A DNA stretch of 64,000 nucleotides from an uncultured Clostridia bacterium (GTDB taxonomy: Bacteria > Bacillota > Clostridia > UMGS1810). Every line of letters starts with the position of its first letter. Within the stretch, counting starts at the first letter, position 1. Where the stretch lies: contig CAJLYL010000001.1 in assembly GCA_905210855.1 (NCBI GenBank), positions 3,265 through 67,264 on the forward strand, in the 5' to 3' direction. Made by a program: the position numbers and the translations under genes. The notes beneath the pieces were generated by a model, which saw only the letters and a program-made list of their open reading frames with translations, did no database searches and had not been told where the DNA came from. Shown here piece by piece: positions 10,201 to 17,690 of the stretch.

Positions 10201-13200
10201 CCATGATTTGTCCTCGGAATCATAGCTGTACCACTGATAGCGGATAGGCTGAGTGCCCGTGCCGATTGCACTGATGCTGAACACCGCCTCGGTGCCTGCC
10301 GCCGCCTCTATGTTCTCCGGCTGTTTTGTAATGGAGAATTCATCGTCGCCGTCCGCCAGTGTAGTGCCGTTTACGGCAGGGCTGGCGAGTGAGCGCACTC
10401 CGTATGCATCCGAAGCCCTCACCGAGAATGAATATGCCGTTGCCGGATTGAGGTTTTTAACCTCGTATGAAACAACGCCGTTCTCCGCCGAAGTGCCGGA
10501 GATATTCGCCAGTGACAGCTCCTCGCCGTCCGCCGTGATGAATGAAAGCTCATACACCGCCGCCTCGGGCGATTCATCCCATTCTACGGTCATGGTGTCG
10601 CGTGTGATATCCGTTATAGCCACATTCTTGGGCGCCGAGGGCGGTCTCTTGACATTGGTTGTCTTGTAGCCGACAACGATGACGTCCTCGCCGTTGAATT
10701 TTATCTGCGAATAGCCGAGCTGCCAGTTGAAAGCAAAGTCGGTCACACCCTCGGGCAGGTTATCCACCGTGCCCGTGTAGGCTACGCCCTCCATGTTGCT
10801 GAACACGCCGCCTACCGTTGCCGTTAGCGACTGCACAACGCCAGCTTTGACGTTGTTGCCCAAAAATCCTGCGCCGCCGCCTGCCTTGAGGTTCTCCTCT
10901 ATGCCTACGGAGAAGCTGTGCTCCTGCTCCTCCTCCTTCGTCTGGCTGACGGTCACCGTGGAGCCGTTGCCCTTGCCGGCGTTTGTGAGCATCTGATTAT
11001 CGCCTATCGGCTTAAAATCTCCCTTGCCCCAGGTAGTGTAGGACGAGGGGTTGCCGGGCGTGCTCTTGAGCACATTGCCGCGTATCGGCTCAAGTCCGTC
11101 GTACATCTGCGCTATCTCGTCATATTTATCCACCGTCACAATAACCGTGACGGGGGTCATGGGTTCTTCTATGATAACGGGAACCGTTTTTCCTTTTTTG
11201 TCTGTGCTCTCATACACATATCTGTGGAAAGGCACTGTGTACATAACCACATAGTCATCGCCTATGCCGCCGGCATATTCCACCTCTTTTGTGGTAGTCC
11301 AGGTGGATTGGTGTTCATAGCTTGCCACTGCGGCAATTGACGCCTCAAACTCTGCCGCGCCGCCGAGAGACGCCTCCTCCGAGGTGTACACGCCGATAGA
11401 TGTCTCTATGCTTGCGCTGACGCCCTTTGAGTCGGATTCGCTCTTGCCATAGGAGGTGGCACCGTTGTTGAGGTAATCGTCATACACATCCGCAACATCC
11501 TGAAAATACGGTGCAGACTGCATGATTGCCTGTACCTCGGGTTTGGAGTAGTATGTCTCGCTGCCCTTGAATTTGAGCAATGTGGAATCACGGTCAACAT
11601 CGGGTGCGCACACCGTCAGATAAGTGCCCACGCGCCCTTTGTCGGTGCGGTTGTAGTAGCTGTTGCTCTGGTTGAGCACACCCTCCCAGTTGCGCACGGG
11701 CTTGTTATTGTCGTCCGTGCTTATGTATGCCATCTGGAACCAGTAGTAATCGGCGCCGCTTTCTTTCTGACCCACCACTGCTATAAGCTGCTCTTTTCTG
11801 CCTATATCTTTTTTTGTGAAGTTGCCCTTGGTCACGCCGAGAATCCAGGTCAAATCCTTTTTTGCTTTTTCGTTGGCGTTGTTTTTCTGATCGGAACCGT
11901 AATTTATGGTCGTGCCGTCAGCCTGGAACGTGCCGCTGTTGTATTTGTACAGCCTGTCAAAGAGAAAAAGTCTCTCGCCGCTGTTGCCGTCGGAGTCTGA
12001 TTCTCCATACATATTAAATCCCATCATAGCTATCGGCGGATGATATTTCAAGCCCATGCCGGACGCCATCATGGAGCTGTTGAAGTCCTCGCCGAGTTTT
12101 TGAATATCGCCGATATCATATGTCTTTGAGTTATGGTTGTATGTCACGGTTCGCACCGCTATTTTGTCGTTTATTGAAACTTTCTTCGGGTTTGCCGTGC
12201 CTGCGGCTCTGCCGCCGAAAACGAGCGTGTTGCGTTTGTTGCCGGTGAAGTCGCCTGCGGCGGAGTTTGCATTGTGCAAAACGATTGAATCGTCATAGAG
12301 CGGAATCTTCGCCCTCTGCGAGAAGCTCTTTCCGTCATATCCGTAGATGTAGCCATAATTAAGTTCCTTATAGTTGTTCTTGTCCTTAACACTTCCCTGG
12401 GGTGCCGACACGGTGATGACGAGTTCATCGGCATTGTTCCTGTCAAGGTCAAACGATTCCAGAGTGACAACCGCCGCCCTTGTCACATCAGGCTGGGGAT
12501 TGCCGTCACCCTTTGCGGTAACTCCCGTATCGGTGTATATCTCCGATGAGGAGATTGTTCTCTTACCGAAATAAAGCAGGCGGTTGCCGCTGTATTTGTA
12601 CAGGCGCACGGTGTTATCCGCGGAATACACCGCTATCTCGTCCGTGCCGTCGCCGTCAAAGTCGCCGGCGGTTATGTCGATAAGCGCGGTGAAATCCGCG
12701 GTGTAGAAATATCCTTGTTCATTGAGTGCGGAATTGGGACCGCAGTCTGCCACCTTGTAATACGACTGCGACCTTGATTTGCCGTCGTCGCCGAAGGTGG
12801 AAATTTCGAGGACTATCCTCTGGTTGCGCCTCTCCGAACCGCCGGTCTGCACATACACGGTGGCAACGGCGGAATCCCTGCCGTCGCCGGTATTAAACGC
12901 GACGGATTCGGCATATGCAATGCTTTGGTGTCTGTTTTCGCTCTTTACATTGCGAAAAAGTTCGCTTCCGCCAAGCTGACCGTCTGTATAGCCGTTTTTA
13001 TCCTCAAGTTTTGCCCAGCCGCCGTTTTTGTACTGTCCGTAACGCTTGTATGCGCCGAGCGCCTTAAGGTCTCCGCCGCTCTTCGTCATGTTGAGTCCGG
13101 AGCGGAGCACCTGACCGAAGTTGCTGCTGCCGTTGTAATCGATGTAAAGCTCTTTTTTCGGCATAAGCACGGTGTTGCCATTGCCGAAGAAAGATTCTCC

Positions 13201-13371
13201 GTCATCGGTGGCGTCCAAGCCGCTAAAGCCCAGCCCCTCATAAGCGGAACGGTCAATGCTGCTTTTCTGCTCGGTTTCGGGCGCTGCCGCGACAGGCTGC
13301 ACAGTCACGGCAGGCAGTGTGCCTATTGTCATGACGGCGGCAAGCGCCAAGCTTAGTAGTCTCTTTTTCAT
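4246..13371 (-). CDS. Giant SLH-anchored surface protein (3041 aa), VCBS/FG-GAP, FN3, Ig and InlB-type repeats
   Basis: A 3041-aa exported protein starting MKKRLLSLALAAVMTIGTLP with a signal peptide. The start at 13371 has the strong ribosome site AGGAGG; an upstream in-frame ATG has none. In order: an N-terminal region with VCBS/FG-GAP-like calcium-loop motifs (GDFDGDGTDEIAVYS near 230, similar motifs near 307, 372 and 587); a Ser/Thr-rich beta region (about 650-900); an FN3 domain (about 907-1000); an Ig-like domain (about 1009-1110); Big-type modules; about ten InlB-B/Flg_new_2-like repeats of the kind GYEFEGWYENGA (about 1700-2700); one Listeria-Bacteroides repeat with DFDGWYTDKELT (about 2780-2850); and three SLH domains (2855-3041). 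It should be a long adhesin-like fibre on the cell wall. The target is unknown. A MalT-like LuxR gene lies upstream on the same strand. Confidence 0.9.
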   Translation of the reverse strand: MKKRLLSLALAAVMTIGTLPAVTVQPVAAAPETEQKSSIDRSAYEGLGFSGLDATDDGESFFGNGNTVLMPKKELYIDYNGSSNFGQVLRSGLNMTKSGGDLKALGAYKRYGQYKNGGWAKLEDKNGYTDGQLGGSELFRNVKSENRHQSIAYAESVAFNTGDGRDSAVATVYVQTGGSERRNQRIVLEISTFGDDGKSRSQSYYKVADCGPNSALNEQGYFYTADFTALIDITAGDFDGDGTDEIAVYSADNTVRLYKYSGNRLLYFGKRTISSSEIYTDTGVTAKGDGNPQPDVTRAAVVTLESFDLDRNNADELVITVSAPQGSVKDKNNYKELNYGYIYGYDGKSFSQRAKIPLYDDSIVLHNANSAAGDFTGNKRNTLVFGGRAAGTANPKKVSINDKIAVRTVTYNHNSKTYDIGDIQKLGEDFNSSMMASGMGLKYHPPIAMMGFNMYGESDSDGNSGERLFLFDRLYKYNSGTFQADGTTINYGSDQKNNANEKAKKDLTWILGVTKGNFTKKDIGRKEQLIAVVGQKESGADYYWFQMAYISTDDNNKPVRNWEGVLNQSNSYYNRTDKGRVGTYLTVCAPDVDRDSTLLKFKGSETYYSKPEVQAIMQSAPYFQDVADVYDDYLNNGATSYGKSESDSKGVSASIETSIGVYTSEEASLGGAAEFEASIAAVASYEHQSTWTTTKEVEYAGGIGDDYVVMYTVPFHRYVYESTDKKGKTVPVIIEEPMTPVTVIVTVDKYDEIAQMYDGLEPIRGNVLKSTPGNPSSYTTWGKGDFKPIGDNQMLTNAGKGNGSTVTVSQTKEEEQEHSFSVGIEENLKAGGGAGFLGNNVKAGVVQSLTATVGGVFSNMEGVAYTGTVDNLPEGVTDFAFNWQLGYSQIKFNGEDVIVVGYKTTNVKRPPSAPKNVAITDITRDTMTVEWDESPEAAVYELSFITADGEELSLANISGTSAENGVVSYEVKNLNPATAYSFSVRASDAYGVRSLASPAVNGTTLADGDDEFSITKQPENIEAAAGTEAVFSISAIGTGTQPIRYQWYSYDSEDKSWSKTGSSSSELKISATEELDGSRYYCTVYQGTRVLKSKSVRLTIGLSASSTALTVSKDGKKLGNDGFVKSDYESIEQTSSTQKVWRTKTTDAGGKTYTMLAQNETITGDEQVSYSYDAPYVWSMTDDGGVKYFADKSDTPDTASEFAVTSRRVFVNAQSPDKILETADAAETLSAKVNINGVDCTQGYRIIGSEAYVYICVTTDKDADDNPITVTKYYAANAEGAYDEYSFGNHADYITVDGTDYRTDSFAEVKKQYDDTVTSETSKHNDGETITLSAQVSESTRKAITDGKLNFRITDKSTGVTDTVAGVLSSDGETWTAHYRFSNVGTYDITAMYMGSNIYKTSVSAKITVNAYNPDKKLLFINGGNLTYGSSLALEPIVIESGRRTAASGVKYAIKKYAKDPKDESKDILVDCSADLVTGNSFAPDSTGKYEITATLADGSYTLSAAATVNVSPKTVTVTANNSDGNLEESESTRRDKVKVNINGMSSADSGKLHYDIECAAFTAKTKGEYPIDLIVKNADDFSTKYSIVTERGIYSLGQDTVTVGATASANGSVLISYVTTKYDEAGNPSGKSTALAVDSGAQVPKGADVTFSAQPIPGFGVDSWVVPDGMENPGKNHTFVIENIAQNATDIVVNFAYSLNSVEFSAVNETGLTVGAEVGTVAGAYADGRNFASGDTLPSGKQITLTAKPADGYVLGGWQKKNGADWEYIKADGSADNDTSPSLNISGVTSNEAYRAVFAQREEKTLTFAVTDSVGNKIASARVFVNGNELTADESGTFTYTAYKHEKVDIEVQTPDTALINYWLFGGVSVAGSTGRYTVYDLKDSADCVIYCTVPNTRQITFRGEMTDGSTPDWTEEYIFAARDGKTIAASPSTQPQGVRIEFTAVPKDGYRVKEWRVNGAVVGGTANKYVMTVDGDADITAVFEKKPVVTVNYDSSMGNISADADGAPMGAYVEFGADVVFTVEPSRGYIVKSATLNDKNAPPTVGSGNTDKRFVTANDINEDTTLEVTFAKKPVITAAVGRNGSAELIGTADFAAETIASGDYVDFDTDITVTVKPEYKYVIDSVTLNGAPVALTTEENSDDASFTLKSVNADCNIEISFCALETLEFGFSVVNTEGDAESGYHGYFNEKSERKNMEAYNASASGSLNAKTLIFEGSTVTLTAVAEEGYRVREWTIDGEVRTDIGNTLVLTYDEIKAFSDKTVKVQFEEGKGRLTFTQPTGGTITASAEGTEFLSGGTPETGAEVEFTLTPDEHYVLKNWLLNGSPLADENGLTYVFTADEADATVSAELEKEQLAITAAAEANGSVSGLPAVVRHGDSITLIAAAELGYEFEGWYENGARIDGAEAEYTFTAETDADFVAKFTEKEAKTVYTITLLPTENGSISATVGGKPVTEVEEGTEVTFTAAADTNYMFYAWTDDAAAETADSFVRTVSGSMTVGAQFIPSLFYDLTYGVAEGTDGGDVSAKKGETSITPNIVVRHARGSKLVFTAAPDGDKMVKEWIVNGEVKDEISNTFELELLENTKVTVEFEELRLWKLPSDSADYMLTDITRTPSDYGTDADRTVRDRGDAQFTVKAADGKTVTAFDIPDDTADAVDVVKNDDASYTVKLEGIKKDVIPSITVEQGVPLTVKTAANGTLTVKRGDETLSDGSAVKAGDELTVTATPNSGYRTYAIKVNGNAITNGKYTVADADSAVVISTEFTRAGGGGSSGSSSGGFTVSFDSNGGSKVDSVKSAKGETVKEPTAPTKDGFDFDGWYTDKELTEKYDFAQKVARSFTLYAKWNEKTAETPEWNNPFGDVKADDWFFDAVKYANENSLMSGTETDEFDPDSSVTRAMLVTILWRAEGKPQVNLIMPFDDVAEGEYYAEAVRWAASEGIVKGYSATEFAPDDNILREQIAAIMHRYADFKGYDTTVGDNTNILSYADYADISEYAIPSLQYAVGSGLIKGKTASTVNPSDNATRAETAEIIKRLIEFNK

Positions 13372-13420
13372 TTTGAATCCTCCTGTTGAAATTTGTAAAC
13401 ACATCAATTTTAGTACACAC

Positions 13421-13516
13421 ACGCAATCCTGCGCAAAGGCGAAGTGCATATGCTGTGTATCGGCAAGAACCGTAGCGAATGCGTGTCGAGCCGATACACA
13501 GCATATGCACCGAGCC
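13421..13516 (-). repeat. Dispersed palindromic element, copy P1
   Basis: Read on the minus strand it begins GGCTCGGTG, continues into a perfect 21-bp inverted repeat (arms 13490-13510 and 13444-13464, 25-nt loop), and ends TTCGCCTTTGCGCAG. The loop contains GACACGCATTCGCTACGG. Ends and loop match copies at 50.1, 52.4, 52.5 and 53.2 kb, while the arm sequence is different. It occupies most of the 177-bp gap between the LuxR gene and the giant surface gene; no convincing promoter for the giant gene was seen in the gap. Confidence 0.8.
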
Positions 13517-13548
13517 GACGCGTCATCTCGGTGCGATACTGCCTAAAT

Positions 13549-15903
13549 CTATATTATATGCAGTTTTTCTGCAATTGTTTTTGCCTCGCTGCGGCGGCTC
13601 ACGCCGAGTTTTTGAAATATGTGGCTGACATGGCTTTTTACCGTGGCAAGCCTTATGCCCAGTATTCTGCCTATTTCGGAATTGCTCTTGTCTGCGCATA
13701 TGAGCCGCAGCACCTGGATTTCCGTTTCGGTCAGTTTTTCCGCGTCCGATTTTTTCGGCCGCAGAAAATCGGGATAATACACCGCCTGAGTCCGCGCCGA
13801 CTTTGTCGCCTTTTTGACAAAGGCAGTCTGCTCGCACTGCGCAAGCAGCGGCAGCACTGCCGCGCCGTAGCTGCTTACCGTCTGCACAAATCCGTACTCC
13901 GCGGCGATTTTCACCGCGCGTTTTATGTCGTCAAGCCATGCGCCGTCTCCGAGGCGCTGTTTTGCTATCGCCGACAGGACGTGCAGATGAATCGCGTCTA
14001 TGTGGCGCGAGCACCTTTCGCAGTACGGCTTGAGTGGCGACAGCGTGAGCAGAGCCGCCTCCCCGTCGCCGAATGTGAGCTCCGCCATTGCTTCGGTGAA
14101 GTATTGATACCGCTTGAGCGTGCGCATATTTACGGAGTCCCTCGGCGCTTTTGTCCAATACCATTTTTCCGCCGCCGTCACGTCGTCGCAGCGCATATCT
14201 ATGCGGCACATCATGGCGTCTATGTTTGGCATAAACCGTTCCAGACCCCTCTGTGCAAATCTCTCGCGCATTGCCGCAAGTGCGTCTCTTGCGTCGACCG
14301 CCCTGCCGGAGTGTATCTGGCTGCGCACCAGCAGCCCCACGAGGGCAAACTCTATGTCGGGAGTTCCGCTGCCCTGTACCTCGCTCAGGCGCGACACCAG
14401 GGTGAGCATCTTGCTCGACACATCTTCGCCTTTTTCAAACTTGCTCTCGGCTATGGCACATTCGGGCAGCACCGTGCCGTCCTTGCCGAGCACCGCCATT
14501 ACCGGCAGCCTTATTGTGGCATAGAGCAAATCGTCGATTTTGCTCCAATCCGAAAAATCTTTTCCGCCGTTCATTATGCTCGGCAGTGTGCTCGTCACCG
14601 AGAATGCCGGCAAATCTATCTCCTTGTTCGCCATGAGGACGAATGCCGATTTTATGGTGTCGATAAGCCCGGTAACGCCGCGCTGCGGCAGCGCCACATC
14701 AAGCCATATCAGGCGGCTTTTTGCCTCCTTTGCAGCCGCGTCGGTGCCCTTGCGCACCGACGCGAAGTCTTTCAGACGATTGTACCATTTTTCCGATCCG
14801 TCATAATCCGCGTGCAGGGCGCACAGCATACTTTTGCCCTGCATGAGCGCAGGGCTTGCCTCGATTGACGAATCGGGCAGTGACATATAATAGCTTTCCA
14901 TTTCTTCGTAGTGCCCCATGCCGGGATGAAGCCTCGTCGCCTTAATCAGCAGCTCGGACACCTTGCTGTTTTCGCCGCTTTTCATGTAGTATTCCAGCGC
15001 CTCGGCGTAGTCCTGCCGCAGCTCGTAAAAGAGTCCGCAGCGGCTGTATAGCGCGCGGCGCTGCTCCTCGGTGTACTCGCGGTTCTGCTCCCACATGAGA
15101 AATTCGCGGAACACCGGCCAGAAATGGAAGGTGTCCGGCGCGTCATATATCATCATGCTCGAATCATCTTGCAGCTGCGTCAGCAGCTTGCCGGCATTCA
15201 TGTCGCCGCTCACCATCTTTGCAAGCTCCACCGTTATCTTTTCAAAGGACGCAAGCTCCAGCAAAAACCGCCGCGTCGGCAAATCGAACCGCCTGTATAT
15301 CATCTCGTCAAAGTACATATATATCTCATGCGTCAGCTCGCCGAGCAGTCTGCTGTCATACGGCTCGCCTTTTTTCAGGTGCTCCGCCGTAAGCGCGAGC
15401 GCAAGCGGATAGCCGAGAGTATCGCGCATTATGGCGTTTCGCTCGTCGTCCGTCGGTCTGACCGATGATTTTTCAAAAAAATCCTCGGCAGTCCCGCGGT
15501 CAAAGAACATATCATCAGCCGATATTTCATACATCAGTCCCGACAGGCGAAAAGGCATCAGCCACCCCGGGATTGCTCCGCGCGTCAGCAGCAGAAAGCG
15601 TTTCTGAGGATTTTCGCGTATCAGCGAGCACAGATTCATCTGTTCGTTCTCCGCGCTCATGTACTGCATATCGTCTATGCAAAGCACATCCCACTTATCG
15701 GTATCGTTTATCCTGTCGCTTATTTTATCGCCAGACATTTTGAGCACACGCTCACACCTGTCGCCGAGCACTTTCTCGGCAAGCGCGGTCTTGCCGAAAC
15801 CGCACGGCGCACGCAATATCATTATTCGCCCTTTTTCAAAAAATTCATGAAATTTCTTTGTGTTGTCGGGTTTTGTGACAATTGCCTTTTTCAGAGTTAT
15901 CAC
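13549..15903 (-). CDS. MalT-like LuxR-family ATP-binding transcriptional regulator
   Basis: A 784-aa regulator of the LAL/MalT class. Residues about 32-46 hold a Walker A loop (APCGFGKTALAEKV) and about 75-85 a Walker B strand (DVLCIDDMQYM), followed by a winged-helix-like region and a long helical TPR-type middle part rich in YY/EAL-type repeats. The C-terminus (about 715-784) is a LuxR helix-turn-helix: LTETEIQVLRLICADKSNSE, then ATVKSHVSHIFQKLGVSRR. Relatives bind ATP plus an inducer, oligomerise and activate nearby promoters; the inducer here is unknown. The start is uncertain: GTG at 15903 lies only 1-2 nt from AAAAGGAA, and an in-frame TGA sits just upstream, so initiation a few codons downstream is possible. 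Its position upstream of the giant SLH gene suggests it controls that gene. Confidence 0.88.
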   Translation of the reverse strand: MITLKKAIVTKPDNTKKFHEFFEKGRIMILRAPCGFGKTALAEKVLGDRCERVLKMSGDKISDRINDTDKWDVLCIDDMQYMSAENEQMNLCSLIRENPQKRFLLLTRGAIPGWLMPFRLSGLMYEISADDMFFDRGTAEDFFEKSSVRPTDDERNAIMRDTLGYPLALALTAEHLKKGEPYDSRLLGELTHEIYMYFDEMIYRRFDLPTRRFLLELASFEKITVELAKMVSGDMNAGKLLTQLQDDSSMMIYDAPDTFHFWPVFREFLMWEQNREYTEEQRRALYSRCGLFYELRQDYAEALEYYMKSGENSKVSELLIKATRLHPGMGHYEEMESYYMSLPDSSIEASPALMQGKSMLCALHADYDGSEKWYNRLKDFASVRKGTDAAAKEAKSRLIWLDVALPQRGVTGLIDTIKSAFVLMANKEIDLPAFSVTSTLPSIMNGGKDFSDWSKIDDLLYATIRLPVMAVLGKDGTVLPECAIAESKFEKGEDVSSKMLTLVSRLSEVQGSGTPDIEFALVGLLVRSQIHSGRAVDARDALAAMRERFAQRGLERFMPNIDAMMCRIDMRCDDVTAAEKWYWTKAPRDSVNMRTLKRYQYFTEAMAELTFGDGEAALLTLSPLKPYCERCSRHIDAIHLHVLSAIAKQRLGDGAWLDDIKRAVKIAAEYGFVQTVSSYGAAVLPLLAQCEQTAFVKKATKSARTQAVYYPDFLRPKKSDAEKLTETEIQVLRLICADKSNSEIGRILGIRLATVKSHVSHIFQKLGVSRRSEAKTIAEKLHII

Positions 15904-15937
15904 TTCCTTTTTTTCTTTGCATCATTTTCTACATTTT

Positions 15938-15966
15938 ATTGTATCAGCAAAATCGGTTTTTGTCAT
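15938..15966 (-). promoter_or_regulatory. Promoter of the LuxR-family regulator
   Basis: On the minus strand ATGACA (15966-15961) and TACAAT (15943-15938) are separated by 17 bp, about 35 bp upstream of the proposed start. Confidence 0.55.
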
Positions 15967-16071
15967 CATCCCAAAGTATGATTTTTATAAGTTTTTTGCA
16001 AAAAAGCGGCGCACAAAAGAGATATTTTGCCGTCTGCCGGTTCAAAAAGCTCGGTTTTCGCCGAAAATGCA

Positions 16072-16100
16072 TTGTAAAATCCTTGATTTTGTGATACAAT
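16072..16100 (+). promoter_or_regulatory. Promoter of the rRNA methyltransferase gene
   Basis: TTGTAA (16072-16077) and TACAAT (16095-16100) have a 17-bp spacer. The start codon is only about 15 bp after the -10 box, so the leader is very short. Confidence 0.6.
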
Positions 16101-16113
16101 CACATTAAAGGGG

Positions 16114-17493
16114 TTGGTGGAGATTAAAATTAACGATACATTGCAGCTTTATATAACGGACATGACGGTAAACGGCGACGGCATAGGCAAGACAGAGGAC
16201 GGCTATCCGCTGTTTGTCGGCGGCGCGGTGCCGGGCGATACCGTGCGTGCACGGGTAACCAAGCTTAACAAGACCTACGGCTTTGCGCGGCTTGAGAAAA
16301 CGGAAATCCCGTCCGAACACAGGGTAAATCCGCCGTGTCCGCACTTCGGAAAATGCGGCGGCTGCTCGATAATGCACACGGATTACCCGTCGCAGCTTGA
16401 GATAAAGAAAAGTCTTGTCGTATCAAACCTTGCAAAAATCGGCGGATATGCCGAGGGCACATACGGTTTTGAGGGGATAATCGGCGCGGACAAAATTTTC
16501 GGTTACAGAAACAAAGCGCAGTTCCCCGTGAGAATGAATGCGGAAAACGGCAAAGCAGAGTGCGGATTTTATGCAAAATCCAGTCACAGCCTTGTGCCCT
16601 GCACGGACTGTATGATTCAGGACGGGAGCATAAACAAAACCGCGCGTATAATAATCGGCTTTATAAACCGATATTCCCTAAGCGTGTATGATGAGAAAAA
16701 ACACCACGGCACGGTGCGGCACATATATGTAAGGGTCGGCAGGGATGATTCGGTAATGGCGGCGATAGTCACCAACAGCAGCCAAAGGACAGCACACGCG
16801 GACGAGCTTGCACAAATGCTGCTCGGCGAAGTAAACCTAAAAAGCCTTGTGCAGAACATAAACACATCAAAGGGAAATGCAGTGCTCGGGCGTGAGAATC
16901 TTCTGCTTTGGGGAGACGGCAGCATAAACGCCGAAATCGGCAGCATAGAGTACATAATGTCGCCCAACAGCTTTTTTCAGGTGAATTATGAGCAGATGCA
17001 CAAACTCTATGCAAAGGCCAAGGAATACGCGGCGCTTCGCGGTGTGGAAACACTGTTCGATTTGTATTGCGGAGTGGGCAGCATATCGCTGTTTATGGCG
17101 GACGCGGCGGCGAAGGTTATCGGGGTGGAGATAGTGGAGGCAGCAATAGATAACGCCAAGCTCAACGCCGCAAAAAACGGCATAACAAATGCAAAATTCT
17201 TTTGCGGCGACTGCCCCGAGGTTGTATCAAAGCTTGTGGCGGACGGAGCACGTGCCGATGTCGTGATTGTTGATCCTCCGAGAAAAGGCTGCGACGAAAG
17301 AACCCTTAGGCTTATCGGCGAAATCTCGCCCGACAGGCTGGTCTATGTGTCGTGCAACAGCAGCACACTTGCGAGAGACGTTAAGATTATGCGCGGTTAC
17401 GGCTATGAGATGAAAAAATGCTGCGCCGTTGACCTTTTTCCCCACAGTATGCACACAGAGGCGGTTTGCCAATTGGTGAAGGTGAGAAAATAA
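16114..17493 (+). CDS. rlmD: 23S rRNA (uracil-5-)-methyltransferase, RumA/RlmD family
   Basis: A 459-aa SAM-dependent RNA m5U methyltransferase. The N-terminus (about 1-65) is a TRAM-type RNA-binding domain. Residues about 68-80 carry the Cys motif CPHFGKCGGC of the [4Fe-4S] cluster found in RumA/RlmD proteins. A central region leads to the SAM-binding motif LFDLYCGVGSISLFMA. The catalytic region has DPPRKGCDERTL and then YVSCNSSTLARDV, whose Cys is the expected nucleophile. In Firmicutes such proteins modify one or two uridines of 23S rRNA; which one cannot be told here. Start is TTG at 16114 or GTG at 16117; the AAGGGG next to them is very close, so the start is not firm. Confidence 0.88.
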   Translation: MVEIKINDTLQLYITDMTVNGDGIGKTEDGYPLFVGGAVPGDTVRARVTKLNKTYGFARLEKTEIPSEHRVNPPCPHFGKCGGCSIMHTDYPSQLEIKKSLVVSNLAKIGGYAEGTYGFEGIIGADKIFGYRNKAQFPVRMNAENGKAECGFYAKSSHSLVPCTDCMIQDGSINKTARIIIGFINRYSLSVYDEKKHHGTVRHIYVRVGRDDSVMAAIVTNSSQRTAHADELAQMLLGEVNLKSLVQNINTSKGNAVLGRENLLLWGDGSINAEIGSIEYIMSPNSFFQVNYEQMHKLYAKAKEYAALRGVETLFDLYCGVGSISLFMADAAAKVIGVEIVEAAIDNAKLNAAKNGITNAKFFCGDCPEVVSKLVADGARADVVIVDPPRKGCDERTLRLIGEISPDRLVYVSCNSSTLARDVKIMRGYGYEMKKCCAVDLFPHSMHTEAVCQLVKVRK

Positions 17494-17690
17494 AGCCGGT
17501 AAGCCGTGCGCGCGTGTGAAATCCGGGTCTTGTCAGGGCACGTCACACCTCATGCCTCGGGGAGGTTTGCCGCAGGACGATTATCGGCCTGCGGTGCAAA
17601 ATAATATTGAGTGCGGACACTTGATTTTCTGATAAAAATCATTTATAATATAGTCATTGCAATATATAATAATAACGGAAGGATATACGG
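17494..17690 (+). promoter_or_regulatory. Intergenic region with promoter of the amidase gene
   Basis: TTGATT (17621-17626) and TATAAT (17644-17649) are 17 bp apart, about 40 bp upstream of the ATG at 17691. Earlier in the gap a 7-bp G+C hairpin (CCGCAGG/CCTGCGG, 17570-17594) lacks a T-run, so I do not call it a terminator. Confidence 0.7.

Noticed and set aside
13444..14868. 474-codon plus-strand frame
   Set aside because: Antisense to the LuxR-family regulator; composition is that of a shadow frame.
17570..17594. Hairpin CCGCAGG/CCTGCGG as terminator of the methyltransferase gene
   Set aside because: No T-run follows and the stem is only 7 bp.
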